Shown: positions 26,321-35,547 of the stretch, in pieces
How positions within the stretch are numbered: position 1 is the stretch's first letter
Layout: each line of letters starts with the position of its first letter
Source: Arthrobacter sp. V1I9
GTDB lineage: Bacteria > Actinomycetota > Actinomycetes > Actinomycetales > Micrococcaceae
NCBI RefSeq assembly: GCF_030817075.1
Contig: NZ_JAUSYU010000001.1
Location: 2,790,001-2,854,000 of the forward strand
Direction: 5' to 3'
DNA: 64,000 nt
Position numbers and translations under genes: made by a program
Notes under the pieces: model-generated
The model's input: only the letters and a program-made list of their open reading frames with translations
Told to the model about the DNA's origin: nothing
Database searches by the model: none

Positions 26321-27088
26321 TTACTGCTCCGCTTCCACGGCAGCCGCCTTGATAGCGTCCTTCTCGGCACGCAGAGCCTCCGCGTCGTGCTGTTCCTCGG
26401 CTTTTTCCTGGTGGATGACCGCTGCGAAGAGCTTCTCCATCTCTTTGGCCACACCGGCAGCTGACGCCGGGTTTTGGCCGGTCACCAGCCGGTCGTCAAC
26501 CACAACCTTTTCCTCAAAGACATCGGCGGAGACGTGGGTTGCGCCCTGCTCCTCCAGCCGGTCTGCCAGGAAGAACGGGATGACCTTGTCCTTGCCTGCA
26601 GCAACCTCCTCGTCATTGGTAAAGGCGGCCACCTTCCGGCCCTCGACGAGGCGAAGCCCGTTCTCCAATTCCACGTTCAGCAGGCCGGCCGGTCCGTGGC
26701 AGACCGCTCCCACCAGGCCGCCCGCGTTGTAGACGCTGGCTACGAGGTTCTGCAAGCCCTCACTGTCGGGAAAGTCCCACATGGTGCCGTGGCCGCCCAC
26801 GAGGTAAACGGCGTCGTACTGGTGGGGATCAACGACGTCGACGCGGGCAGTGTTGTAAAGGCCGGCGCGCGTGGTCTCATCCTCCGTGAAGGCAACCTGG
26901 ATGGGATCTTTCGTATCCACCTCGTCGCGCGGGGGCTGGCCGCCCTGAATGGACGCAAAGTCGACGAAATGTCCGGAATCCCTGAACACCTTCCAGGGAT
27001 GGGCAGCCTCGGCCACGTTGTAGCCGGTCTTCTCTCCCGTATCGCCGATCTCGGAAACGCTGGTCAGTACCATGAGGATTTTCTTCAT
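26321..27088 (-). CDS. DJ-1/PfpI-family protein (Hsp31-like)
   Basis: 255 aa from ATG 27088 with AAAGGAG. It has the class I glutamine-amidotransferase-like fold: KKILMVLTSV, YLVGGHGTMWDFPDS, and the nucleophile elbow VGAVCHGPAGLL (Cys in ACHGP-type motif), followed by KVAAFTNDEE and VVVDDRLVTGQNPASA. These match chaperone/glyoxalase III-type members (Hsp31, YajL relatives), which handle methylglyoxal damage. The Lys/Glu-rich C-terminal tail is an extension. It is transcribed alone, with its own terminator. Confidence 0.85.
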   Translation of the reverse strand: MKKILMVLTSVSEIGDTGEKTGYNVAEAAHPWKVFRDSGHFVDFASIQGGQPPRDEVDTKDPIQVAFTEDETTRAGLYNTARVDVVDPHQYDAVYLVGGHGTMWDFPDSEGLQNLVASVYNAGGLVGAVCHGPAGLLNVELENGLRLVEGRKVAAFTNDEEVAAGKDKVIPFFLADRLEEQGATHVSADVFEEKVVVDDRLVTGQNPASAAGVAKEMEKLFAAVIHQEKAEEQHDAEALRAEKDAIKAAAVEAEQ

Positions 27089-27327
27089 GAAGTGCTCCTT
27101 TCGTCCACCTCCTACCCTACGCGCAGGCCAATTACAGCCCGTTCCATTGAAATGCGAATGAATCATCGAACGCGCGCATGTTGGAAGTATGCGCAGGTCA
27201 AGCGGCAGAACCTTCAAGGAACCCTCAAGAATGGCGCAAATAATCCTCTCGATGGATAAAAGCCCTTCCACATGGCGTTGCTGCTTTCTAAGGTGATTCC
27301 ACAAGCTTGACGAAGGGGACGTTCTTG

Positions 27328-27591
27328 ATGATCACTGAAGTGTCGGAGGACAGTGGCCGCAATGGAGCCAGGGCCGTGGGGCCTGTACGCCCAGGGAACC
27401 CATCTGCGGGCCTTAAAGCGAAATCCGCGGCAGCGCCAGCGGTCCGCCGGCCCCTTCCTGCTCCGCCAGGCAAAGGACCCACCGCCTCACAGGCACCCGC
27501 CAGGACCAGCGGCCGCGAGCGTGAAGTTCAGCGGCTGATTTACGATCTCGCCCTCCTTGCAGCCCGGCAGGACTCACAAAACTTCGAGTAG
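27328..27591 (+). CDS. Small hypothetical protein, Pro/Ala-rich
   Basis: 87 aa from ATG 27328, with AAGGGG 10 nt upstream. The first 60 residues are Ala/Pro/Gly-rich and probably disordered. The end forms a helix (EVQRLIYDLALLAARQ). There is no recognised domain or signal peptide. It sits alone between two minus-strand genes. Coding status is moderate, based on the SD and codon bias. Confidence 0.4.
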   Translation: MITEVSEDSGRNGARAVGPVRPGNPSAGLKAKSAAAPAVRRPLPAPPGKGPTASQAPARTSGREREVQRLIYDLALLAARQDSQNFE

Positions 27592-27648
27592 GGCCACCCG
27601 TGCCAGCCCGCAACCCAAAGCCAGCGGGCCGCCGTCGTACGTCCTTAC

Positions 27649-29163
27649 TCACATCACCGTCGGCTTCCCCGGCCCGGGCTTGTGCTCCGCCCGCGCGATC
27701 TCAAAGCTCTCCTCGAACGGCAGCGAGTCCACGTCCAGCAGCGGGTTGTTGTCCTGCGTCTCCACCAGCTTCCGCGCCGCTTCCTCCGAGTCCACGCTGG
27801 GCATGGACCCGGGCAAGTGCCGCCCGGCCGATTCGGGCAGGAACCGGATGGCCACGGCGGCGATCGCGGCCACTGTAATGAGGTAGTACGCAATCGCCAT
27901 GTCGTCGCCGGTCAGCCCGATCAGGGCCGCGATGATGAACGGGGCCGTTCCGCCGAAGATAGCCACCGCCAGGTTGTAGGCGATGCCCATGGCGGAGTAG
28001 CGGTGCTCGGTGGGGAACAGCGCCGGCAGCGCCGATGCCAGGTTCGGCACCGAAAAAGCCACCGGGAAGGCAATCAAGGCCAGGCCCAGCAAAGTCATGG
28101 GGACGCTGCCCACCGCTATCGCCAGGAACGCCGGAACCGCAAACACCACTGTGCTGAAGGCCCCGATCCACAACACCCGGCGGCGGCCGATCCGGTCCGC
28201 GAGAAGCCCGGTGAAGGGGATGCACAACGCCATGGCCACCAGGACCGGGATGGTCAGCAGCGTCCCGTCCACCTCGCTGTACCCCTTGTTGCTGGTCAGG
28301 TAGGTGGGCATGTAGGAGGTCAGGGCGTAGGCCACGGTGTTGGCGGCCGCCGCCAGGATCATGGCCAGCACGATCGGCCGCCAGTGCGCCTTCAGGATCC
28401 CGATCGGGCCCACGGGCCGGAGCTCCTCCCCCGTTTCGGGATGCTTGGCGGCCACGGCTTCGGCTTCCATAGTGGCCTTGAAGGCTGCCGACTCCTCGAT
28501 CTTCATCCGGAAGTAGACGGCCACGGCACCCAGCGGCCCGGCCACCAGGAACGGGATCCGCCAGCCCCACGCCTCCATCTGCTCCTGGCCCAGCGTCAGC
28601 TGCAGGACGGACACCACCAGACCGCCCGCCGCAAAGCCAAGGTAGCTGCCCATGTCCAGGAAACTGACGTAAAAACCACGGCGCCGGTCCGGTGAATGCT
28701 CGCACACAAACGTCGTGGCTCCCGAGTATTCACCGCCGGTGGAAAAGCCCTGAACCAGCTTGAGGACCACCAGCAGCACCGCCGCCCAGATGCCCAGCAC
28801 CGCGTACCCGGGAAGCAGGCCGACGGCGAACGTCGCTATCGCCATAAGCATCAGCGTCATGGCCAGCACCTTCTGGCGGCCGATCTTGTCGCCCAACCAG
28901 CCGAAGAAGATGCCGCCCAGCGGCCGGGCGATAAATGTGGCGCCGAACGTCCCCAGCAGGAACAGGTTCTGCACCGCCCTGTCCGCCTCGGGCAGGAACA
29001 CCGGCCCCATGGTGGTGATGAGGTAGCCGAACACCCCCACGTCGTACCACTCCATCGTGTTACCCACGATGGTCCCGCCCAGCGCCTTCTTCAGCGTCCG
29101 GCGGTTGACCACGTTGACGTCCGATACCTGCAGCCGCCGCTTCTGCCCTTTGTGCTCTGTCAT
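27649..29163 (-). CDS. MFS transporter, metabolite:H+ symporter (ProP-like)
   Basis: 504 aa, 12 membrane segments. Family markers: NTMEWYDVGVFGYL at TM1, RPLGGIFFGWLGDKIGRQK (loop 2-3 MFS motif), GFSTGGEYSGATTF in TM4 and GLLADRIGRRR in loop 8-9. These mark the MHS branch (ProP, ShiA, KgtP relatives), which import osmolytes such as proline/betaine or organic acids. The C-terminal hydrophilic tail (about 50 residues) is longer than in KgtP but lacks an obvious coiled coil like that of ProP. The start ATG has only a weak SD. It is the sole gene of its unit. Confidence 0.85.
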   Translation of the reverse strand: MTEHKGQKRRLQVSDVNVVNRRTLKKALGGTIVGNTMEWYDVGVFGYLITTMGPVFLPEADRAVQNLFLLGTFGATFIARPLGGIFFGWLGDKIGRQKVLAMTLMLMAIATFAVGLLPGYAVLGIWAAVLLVVLKLVQGFSTGGEYSGATTFVCEHSPDRRRGFYVSFLDMGSYLGFAAGGLVVSVLQLTLGQEQMEAWGWRIPFLVAGPLGAVAVYFRMKIEESAAFKATMEAEAVAAKHPETGEELRPVGPIGILKAHWRPIVLAMILAAAANTVAYALTSYMPTYLTSNKGYSEVDGTLLTIPVLVAMALCIPFTGLLADRIGRRRVLWIGAFSTVVFAVPAFLAIAVGSVPMTLLGLALIAFPVAFSVPNLASALPALFPTEHRYSAMGIAYNLAVAIFGGTAPFIIAALIGLTGDDMAIAYYLITVAAIAAVAIRFLPESAGRHLPGSMPSVDSEEAARKLVETQDNNPLLDVDSLPFEESFEIARAEHKPGPGKPTVM

Positions 29164-29203
29164 AGCCCGCTCACCGCCACCTCAATCTCCAGTCTGGGCA
29201 CGC

Positions 29204-29235
29204 GCCGTCGAAATGTACGACGGCGGGCGCCCGCC
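29204..29235. terminator. Tandem small hairpins after the GYD gene
   Basis: A 7-bp hairpin GCCGTCG (29204-29210)/CGACGGC (29218-29224) sits next to a 14-bp GC palindrome (29222-29235), 17 bp beyond the stop of the GYD gene and before the transporter start. A plausible terminator on the minus strand. Confidence 0.4.
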
Positions 29236-29251
29236 ACTGTGCCAACGTTCC

Positions 29252-29572
29252 CTACTGCCCCGGCGCACGGTAGGACGGCGTCTTCTTGGCGGCCTCGTCG
29301 ATGTCCTCCACGGTGAGGAGCGGCTTCAGGCGGACGTTGACGCTCCCCGACGAATTGATCAGCAGCGACAGTGCTGCGGCGCTTGCATCGTCCGGCGCCT
29401 CAAAAACGCCCAGGACGTCGTAGTAACCAAAGGCGTAGTAGAAGCTTTCCAGCGTTCCGCCGACGGACTTCAACGCCTCCGCCAGGGCATCGCGCCGCCT
29501 GGTGCCGCCTTCCTGCATAAGCCCCTTGATGCCCTGGCCTACGTACGTTGCTTCAAACAGATACTTCGGCAT
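29252..29572 (-). CDS. GYD-domain protein
   Basis: 106 aa from ATG 29572 with GGAAGG upstream. It is a single-domain dimeric alpha-beta barrel: MPKYLFEATYVGQGIKGLMQ, RRRDALAEALKSVGGTLESF, YYAFGYYDVLGVFEAPDD (the GYD-type turn) and the last strand. These features fit PF08734 (GYD). Small GYD proteins have no established enzymatic role. It stands alone between the PEP-synthase hairpin and the transporter gene. Confidence 0.75.
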   Translation of the reverse strand: MPKYLFEATYVGQGIKGLMQEGGTRRRDALAEALKSVGGTLESFYYAFGYYDVLGVFEAPDDASAAALSLLINSSGSVNVRLKPLLTVEDIDEAAKKTPSYRAPGQ

Positions 29573-29683
29573 GGTCTTTTCCTTCCGTGGACACGGGGCG
29601 GCTGACCCCGTTACCGCAGAAACTATGCCTCCGGCCACGGCCGGTCAATATGCCGTGATACCCATGCTGCGCGCACCCCTTTA

Positions 29684-29729
29684 AAGCCGCGTGCCGCCGT
29701 CGGGAATTTCCGACGGCGGCACGCGGCTT
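29684..29729. terminator. 20-bp perfect hairpin after ppsA
   Basis: Arms at 29684-29703 and 29710-29729 pair over 20 bp (AAGCCGCGTGCCGCCGTCGG and its complement) with a 6-nt loop, 13 nt after the ppsA stop. On the minus strand the stem is followed by TTTAAA. It should be a strong terminator. Confidence 0.8.
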
Positions 29730-29742
29730 CAGCTTGGCGGGG

Positions 29743-32161
29743 TCAGCGCGCCTCCACCAAAGCGGCGCCCTCAGCGGAAGTGCCCGCCGCTACGTCCGCG
29801 AGTCGCAGCCAGGTGTCCACCACGGTGTCCGGGTTCAGGGAGACGGACTCGATGCCCTGCTCCACCAGCCACTCGGCGAGGTCCGGGTGGTCGCTGGGGC
29901 CCTGACCGCAGATGCCCACGTACTTGCCGCGTTCCCGGCAGGCCTTGATGGCCATGCTGAGGAGCTTCTTGACGGCGGGATCGCGTTCGTCGAAACCGGC
30001 GGACACAATGGCCGAGTCCCGGTCCAGACCCAGGGCAAGCTGGGTCATGTCGTTGGAGCCGATGGAGAACCCGTCGAAGTAGTCCAGGAACTCGTCGGCG
30101 AGCAGCGCGTTGGACGGAAGCTCGCACATCATGATCACCTCAAGGCCGTTCTCGCCGCGGCGCAGCCCGTTCTCGGCGAGCAGCTCGATCACGCCACGGG
30201 CCTCGTCCAGCGTCCGCACGAACGGGATCATGAGCTTGACGTTGGTCAGGCCCATCTCGTTGCGGACGAAGGACAGGGCCTCGCACTCCAGGTCGAAGCA
30301 GTCCCGGAAGGACGGCTCGAGGTAGCGGGAGGCGCCGCGGAAGCCGAGCATCGGGTTTTCCTCGTGCGGCTCGTAGGCGGGACCGCCGATGAGGTTGGCG
30401 TACTCGTTGGACTTGAAGTCGGACATGCGCACAATCACCGGTTCCGGCGCGAACGCGGCGGCGATGGTGGCCACGCCCTCGGCAAGGCGCTTGATGTAGT
30501 ACTCGCGCGGGCTGCTGTAGGGCGGCGATCCGCTCCCGGATCTTCGCCTGCACGTCTTCCGGCTGGCTGTCCAGGTTCAGCAGCGCCTTGGGGTGGATGC
30601 CGATCTGTCGGTTGATGATGAACTCGAGCCGTGCCAGCCCCACGCCGTGGTTGGGCAGCTGGGCGAAGGTGAACGCCTGCTCCGGGGTGCCCACGTTCAT
30701 CATCACCTTCACGGGCGCATCGGGCATCTTGGTGATCCCGGTGTCCTCCACCGTGAAGTCCAGCAGGCCCTTGTAGATGACGCCGGTCTCACCGTCGGCG
30801 CAGGAGACGGTGACGTCCAGCCCGTCGGACAGGATGTCAGTGGCCTGGCCTGTACCGACGACGGCGGGGATCCCCAGTTCCCGCGCGATGATGGCTGCGT
30901 GGCAGGTCCGTCCGCCGCGGTTGGTCACGATCGCGGAGGCGCGCTTCATGATCGGTTCCCAGTCCGGGTCCGTCATGTCCGCCACGAGGACGTCGCCGGT
31001 CTGGAAGGCGGCCATCTGGTCGATGGCGGTGAGGATGCGGACGCTGCCGGCGCCGATGCGCTGGCCGATCGCGCGGCCCTCCGCCAGGACCGGGCCGGTT
31101 TCGCTGAGGCGGAAGCGGGTCTGGGTGCCGGGGGCGCGGCGGGACTGCACCGTTTCCGGGCGTGCCTGCAGGATGTACAGGCCGCCGTCGATCCCGTCCT
31201 TGCCCCACTCGATGTCCATGGGCCGGCCGTAGTGGTTCTCGATGGCCACGGCGTGCCGGGCCAGCTGCTCCACATCCTCGTCGCTGAGGCTGAAGCGGTT
31301 CCGCAGGGAGGCCTCCACCGGGACGAAGTCGATGGTGCGGCCGATTTCCTGGCTGGCGGTGTAGGTCATCTGCAGGGCCTTCTCCCCCAGTCCGCGCTTG
31401 AGGATCGCGGGACGGCCGGCCTGCAGCGCCGGCTTGTAGACGTAGAACTCGTCCGGGTTCACGGCACCCTGGACCACTGCCTCGCCCAGGCCGTAGGAGG
31501 AGGTGACGAACACGGCGTCCTGGAAGCCGGACTCGGTGTCCATGGTGAACATCACGCCGGAGGCCCCGACGTCGGAGCGCACCATCCGCTGGATGCCCGC
31601 GGAGAGTGCCACGTCCGCGTGTTCGAACTTGTGGTGCACCCGGTAGGCGATGGCGCGGTCGTTGTAGAGCGACGCGAACACGTCCTTGATTGCGACCAGG
31701 ATGTTCTCGATCCCCCGGACATTGAGGAAGGTTTCCTGCTGGCCGGCGAAGGAGGCATCGGGGAGGTCTTCTGCCGTCGCGCTGGACCGGACGGCCCAGG
31801 ACAGATCATCGGAGCCGCCGTGCTTCTCCACCAGCTGCGTGTAGGCGTCGCGGAGCTGCTGCTCAAAGTCCGGAAGGAAGGGCGTCTGGCGCACCAGGGA
31901 CCGGATGTCCTGCCCGGCAGCAGCCAGGGCGGTGACGTCGTCGGTATCCAGGCCCACCAGGCGGTCGGCGATCTGCTGGTCCAGCCCGGACTCGGCGAGA
32001 AAGTTGCGGTAGGCATCGGCAGTGGTGGCGAACCCGTCCGGCACCTGGACCCCGGCCGAGGTCAGGTTTTGAACCATCTCACCCAGGGAGGCGTTCTTGC
32101 CGCCCACCCGGTCCAGGTCCTTGAGTCCAAGTTCGGAGAACCACAGGATGTCTGTTGCCAT
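29743..32161 (-). pseudogene. ppsA: Phosphoenolpyruvate synthase, frameshifted
   Basis: Two frames join into an about 805-aa PEP synthase (pyruvate, water dikinase; E. coli form 792 aa). Start ATG 32161 has AAGGAG. Frame one holds the ATP-grasp domain ([34 protein letters not shown]) and the phosphohistidine domain ([18 protein letters not shown], His about 417). It fails at RERIAALQQ; the expected continuation [20 protein letters not shown] is in another frame, which then gives the PEP-binding barrel ([33 protein letters not shown] with the catalytic Cys). Two bases (CT) appear deleted near 30518-30521. The DUF299 regulator lies upstream on the same strand. It could be an assembly error, since ppsA is normally functional. 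Confidence 0.85.
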
Positions 32162-32270
32162 AGTTACTGCTCCTTCGCAGGGGATATGTGCCAAGGCCCT
32201 GCTCCCGGCGGTGGCCGGTTGAGGGCAAAAGTCTCCTCCACATTGGCAGGCCGTTGAGAGGGCCGCCACA

Positions 32271-32287
32271 TGATGTGCGCCACATCA
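32271..32287. promoter_or_regulatory. 17-bp palindrome upstream of ppsA
   Basis: TGATGTG-CGC-CACATCA has perfect 7-bp arms, about 110 bp upstream of the ppsA start and 19 bp beyond the regulator's stop. It is a good candidate for a dimeric repressor or activator controlling ppsA. It does not match the Crp/GlxR consensus closely enough to name. Confidence 0.5.
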
Positions 32288-32305
32288 CCTTTGTGAGACT
32301 TTTCC

Positions 32306-33124
32306 CTAATGCTTAAGGTTCATCTTCTGCAGGATGGTGGCTGCCATCTCCTCCACGGACACGCTGGCCGAGTTGAGGTACGGGATCCCGTGGGATTCGT
32401 ACAGCCGCTCCGCGCTCCGCAGTTCGAAACCGCACTGCCGGAGGGAGGCGTAGGGTGAGCCGCGGCGCCGTTCGGTGCGGACCTGACTCAGGCGCAGCGG
32501 GTTAGTGGTGAGGCCGAAACATTTCGACACGAACGGCTTGAGCGACTTGGGCAGCCCCTCGCGTTCGAAGTCCTCCTCCACCAGCGGGAAGTTCGCCGCG
32601 AAGATCCCGTGCTGCAGCGCCAGGTACATGGTGGTGGGCGTTTTCCCGCACCGGGACGGGGCCACCAGGATGACCTGGGCCTTCTCCAGCGCACGCAGGC
32701 TCTGGCCGTCGTCGTGCTCCATCGCATACTCGACGGCGGCCATCCGGGACTGGTAGCGCGCTGCGTTTCCCAGGCCGTGCGCCCGGCCGGGCTCTCCGCT
32801 GGCGTGGCTGCCCAGTGCATGCTCCAGCTGTTCCACGTACGAGCCGATGAGGTCCACGATGATTCCCTGGCAGGCACTCAGCGTCTGCCGGATGTCACTG
32901 CTGACCGCCGTGGAAAAGACGAGCGGCGCCGGGCCGGCAGCGGCGGCGCTGTCGATGATCCCGACCACCGAGCGCGCCTGCTCAACGGTGGTGATGAACG
33001 GGATGGTAATGCGGTCGAAATTGTTCCCGGGAAACTGGGTCAGCAACGTGTTGCCCAGCGTTTCCGCCGTGATGCCGGTGCTGTCTGAAAGGAAATAGAC
33101 AGGCCGAAGAGCGTCAGTGGTCAT
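32306..33124 (-). CDS. ppsR: Pyruvate, water dikinase regulatory protein (DUF299)
   Basis: 272 aa, usual length for PEP-synthase/PPDK regulatory proteins. It begins PVYFLSDSTGITAETLGN (the family's SDSTG signature) and carries a P-loop-like APSRCGKTPTTMYLA (about 155-170) and PLVEEDFEREGLPKSL. These bifunctional enzymes phosphorylate, with ADP, and dephosphorylate a Thr on PEP synthase to switch it off and on. The gene lies just upstream of ppsA on the same strand, as expected. TAGGGT six nt before the ATG suggests a leaderless transcript. Confidence 0.9.
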   Translation of the reverse strand: MTTDALRPVYFLSDSTGITAETLGNTLLTQFPGNNFDRITIPFITTVEQARSVVGIIDSAAAAGPAPLVFSTAVSSDIRQTLSACQGIIVDLIGSYVEQLEHALGSHASGEPGRAHGLGNAARYQSRMAAVEYAMEHDDGQSLRALEKAQVILVAPSRCGKTPTTMYLALQHGIFAANFPLVEEDFEREGLPKSLKPFVSKCFGLTTNPLRLSQVRTERRRGSPYASLRQCGFELRSAERLYESHGIPYLNSASVSVEEMAATILQKMNLKH

Positions 33125-33130
33125 GGAACG

Positions 33131-33136
33131 ACCCTA
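33131..33136 (-). promoter_or_regulatory. -10 box of leaderless ppsR transcript
   Basis: TAGGGT on the minus strand stands 6 nt before the ATG of the regulator gene, and no Shine-Dalgarno sequence precedes it. It fits the TANNNT-N6-ATG pattern seen for other genes in this window. Confidence 0.4.
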
Positions 33137-33238
33137 ACGGTCCGTTGCCTGACGCGCCGCACCCAGGGGCGACTGCGGCCGCCGGCCCCCCCGCCTGCAC
33201 CGGGGCTTGGCCAGGTCAGCAGATCCCCCGGCATCCGG

Positions 33239-33622
33239 CTAGAAAGGGACCCCGCACGTCAACAGTGCATTGGCGTACGGCGTAGCTTCCCCTGTCCGAA
33301 TGAACAGTCTTGCAGAGGCTGACACGACCTTGAGCTCCTCATGACTGACGTATTTCAGTTGGCGGATGCGGTTACCTACCCAATTTTCGGTATCCGTGCC
33401 GCGTCCTTCCTTGGCCAACGTGGCGCTGTCGAACACCAGGTCCCCGACTAACGCCGCCAGAACGTCGTCAAACCGCGGTATGCCCTGGACAAGGGCAAGG
33501 TCGACCACCGGGACTCCGCGAGGGGCGGGCATGCCGCAATCGGCGAGCAGAACCAGGTCGCCATGGCCCAGCCGGCTCAGGGCAGCGTTGAGCTCGGCGT
33601 TGAGAATTCCGTGGCGCTTCAA
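33239..33622 (-). CDS. rbsD: D-ribose pyranase
   Basis: 127 aa. It interconverts beta-pyranose and beta-furanose forms of ribose so that ribokinase can act. The start MKRHGILNAELNAALSRLGHGD carries the family's conserved HG and GHGD (catalytic His about 20), then LLADCGMPAPRGVPVVDLAL and the C-terminal TGEATPYANALLTCGV with its Tyr-Asn pair. It is slightly shorter than B. subtilis RbsD (131 aa). A TTG start overlaps the ribokinase stop (TTGA), with GAGGTGAAAGC upstream. It is the last gene of the ribose operon. Confidence 0.9.
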   Translation of the reverse strand: MKRHGILNAELNAALSRLGHGDLVLLADCGMPAPRGVPVVDLALVQGIPRFDDVLAALVGDLVFDSATLAKEGRGTDTENWVGNRIRQLKYVSHEELKVVSASARLFIRTGEATPYANALLTCGVPF

Positions 33623-34551
33623 GCTTTCACCTCAGGGAGCACATCGGACAGGGTCGGATAGGACGGCTGGGTTCCGTGTCCTTGCACCGCGAATGCGCCT
33701 ACCCGGACCGCATAGCGGGAAGCCTCCAGGAGTGACGCGCCAGCGGCAAGACGCGTGCTCAAGGCACCGACGAAGGCATCGCCCGCGCCCGAGGTGTCCA
33801 CGGCCTGGACCGTCGGGGCCGGTACCAGGTGAGTGCCCTCACTATCTGAGCAGATGGCGCCGTCCGCGCCACGGGTGAGGACGACAGACGGGATCCCCTG
33901 TGCCCGCAGTGAGGCGACCAGCGCCTCGTCATCTGCCGGCACCGGGGCGAGGGGGTCCAGCTGCGCAAGCACCAGGACCCCCTCGTGCTCGTTGACCACC
34001 AGCGGGCTCGCCGCACGGATGACCGCGGGGTCCACGGCGACCACTGGGGCTAGGTTCAGCAGCACCCTCCCGGTTGCAAGTTTGGCCGCCGCCGCAATTC
34101 CCTCGGCAGGTATTTCACCCTGCAAAACCACAACGGCTGCTTCGGCAATCCGGGCAGCAGCCCGTTCCACCGCCTCGGCGTCCACCGAGGAGTTGGCCCC
34201 CGGGATGACAACGATGGTGTTTTCGCCGCCGTCCGCCACGCAAATGACAGCCACCCCGGTGGCTCCGTCCACAGTCCTGACGGCACCGAGGTCCACCCCT
34301 GAGGTTTCCAGGAGTGCCGTGGCCAGGGCGGCGTTTGGATCGTTGCCCACCGCGCCGACCAGGCTTACAATTGCGCCACATTGAGCCGCGGCAAGGGCCT
34401 GGTTGGCTCCCTTCCCTCCGGGAAGCAGTGTGATCGAGCTGCCGAGCAGCGTCTCCCCCGGCAAGGGGTGACGCGTCAGGCGTACTACCTGATCCAGATT
34501 AATGGAGCCAACTACAGCCACTTTCCCGCCTGGCCCTTGCTGTTCTGTCAC
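33619..34551 (-). CDS. rbsK: Ribokinase
   Basis: 310 aa. It phosphorylates D-ribose at O5 with ATP. PfkB-family markers: KVAVVGSINLDQVV at the N-terminus, LPGGKGANQALAAAQCG (PfkB signature 1 region) and DTSGAGDAFVGALSTRLAAG (signature 2 with anion-hole GAGD and catalytic Asp, about 245-262). A GTG start overlaps the rbsB stop by 4 nt (GTGA), with GGAGA upstream, and the gene overlaps rbsD by 4 nt, so it is translationally coupled on both sides. Confidence 0.9.
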   Translation of the reverse strand: MTEQQGPGGKVAVVGSINLDQVVRLTRHPLPGETLLGSSITLLPGGKGANQALAAAQCGAIVSLVGAVGNDPNAALATALLETSGVDLGAVRTVDGATGVAVICVADGGENTIVVIPGANSSVDAEAVERAAARIAEAAVVVLQGEIPAEGIAAAAKLATGRVLLNLAPVVAVDPAVIRAASPLVVNEHEGVLVLAQLDPLAPVPADDEALVASLRAQGIPSVVLTRGADGAICSDSEGTHLVPAPTVQAVDTSGAGDAFVGALSTRLAAGASLLEASRYAVRVGAFAVQGHGTQPSYPTLSDVLPEVKA

Positions 34552-35492
34552 TTGCTGAAGTCTCCGACGTTGGTCTTGTTCACGGTCACAACGCCGACCG
34601 GGACCGTGGCGTCGATCTTGTCGCCCTTAAGGACCTTCGCGGCCTGCTCGACGGCAAACTGACCCAGCTTTGCCGGCTGCTGCGCGATCGACGCCACCAG
34701 GGTGCCGGCCTTGATGGCAGCCAGCCCATCGGTGGTTCCATCAAAACCTACGACCTTGACGTCCTTGCCGGCCTTGGCGCCCAGAGCCTGGACTGCGCCC
34801 AAGGCCATCTCGTCGTTTTCGGCGAAGACCCCCGTGACACCGGGGTTGGCCTGCAGCAGGTTAGTGGTGACGTCCAATGCGGCAGCCCGATCGAAGTTGG
34901 CGGTCTGCTTGGCGACAATCTTGATGTCGGGGAAGGCCTTCATGCCCTCTGCGAAGCCGGCGCCGCGGTCACGGCTTGCGGAGGTTCCGGCAACGCCCTG
35001 CAGCACGATGACGGTGCCCTTTTTGCCCAGCGCTGCACCGAGCTCCTCCGCGGCCTGCTTGCCGCCGGCAACGTTGTCGCTGGCCACCAGCGAGCTAAGG
35101 GTCGCATTGTTGACCGTGCGGTCCACGCCAATCACCGGAATGCTTGCCTTGGTCAAGGCGGTCACTGATGCCGATGCTGCATCAGAATCCACCGGGTTGA
35201 CGATGACGGCCTTGGCGCCCGATGTCTGGGCGTTGGCAAGCTGGTTGGCCTGCGTCGCGGAGTCATTCTGCGCGTCAACTACTTCCAGCTGGATGTTTGC
35301 GGCCTTGGCGGCGGCTTGCGCGCCGTCGCGGACCTCGACGAAGAAGGGGTTGTTCAGGGTGGAAAGTGCCATAACCACTTTGGGATTGCTGGCTCCGGCA
35401 GAATCGCCACCGCGGTTGCAGGCTGTGGCTCCGGTAAGCAGGAGGCCGCCGACGGCGGTCAGTGCGAGGGCGCGGGTGAGGGAGAGCTTCAT
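34548..35492 (-). CDS. rbsB: Ribose ABC transporter substrate-binding lipoprotein
   Basis: 314 aa from ATG 35492 with AAAGGAC. The signal peptide and lipobox (LALTAVGGLLLTGATAC, Cys 25) anchor it outside the membrane. The mature part is a type-I periplasmic-binding fold: VVMALSTLNNPFFVEVRDGA, VDAQNDSATQANQ, VIVNPVDSDAAS, VIGVDRTV, FAENDEMALGAVQAL and VVGFDGTTDGL, with residues known to contact ribose in E. coli RbsB (NPFF, DR, ND, D). It delivers ribose to RbsC/RbsA. Confidence 0.9.
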   Translation of the reverse strand: MKLSLTRALALTAVGGLLLTGATACNRGGDSAGASNPKVVMALSTLNNPFFVEVRDGAQAAAKAANIQLEVVDAQNDSATQANQLANAQTSGAKAVIVNPVDSDAASASVTALTKASIPVIGVDRTVNNATLSSLVASDNVAGGKQAAEELGAALGKKGTVIVLQGVAGTSASRDRGAGFAEGMKAFPDIKIVAKQTANFDRAAALDVTTNLLQANPGVTGVFAENDEMALGAVQALGAKAGKDVKVVGFDGTTDGLAAIKAGTLVASIAQQPAKLGQFAVEQAAKVLKGDKIDATVPVGVVTVNKTNVGDFSK

Positions 35493-35547
35493 TGTTCTGT
35501 CCTTTGACTTGGAGGTTTGGATTCGGGGGTGGAAAATCTGCTGGGCG

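Noticed and set aside
30593..32257. 554-codon + strand frame
   Set aside because: Antisense to ppsA; composition is that of a shadow frame.
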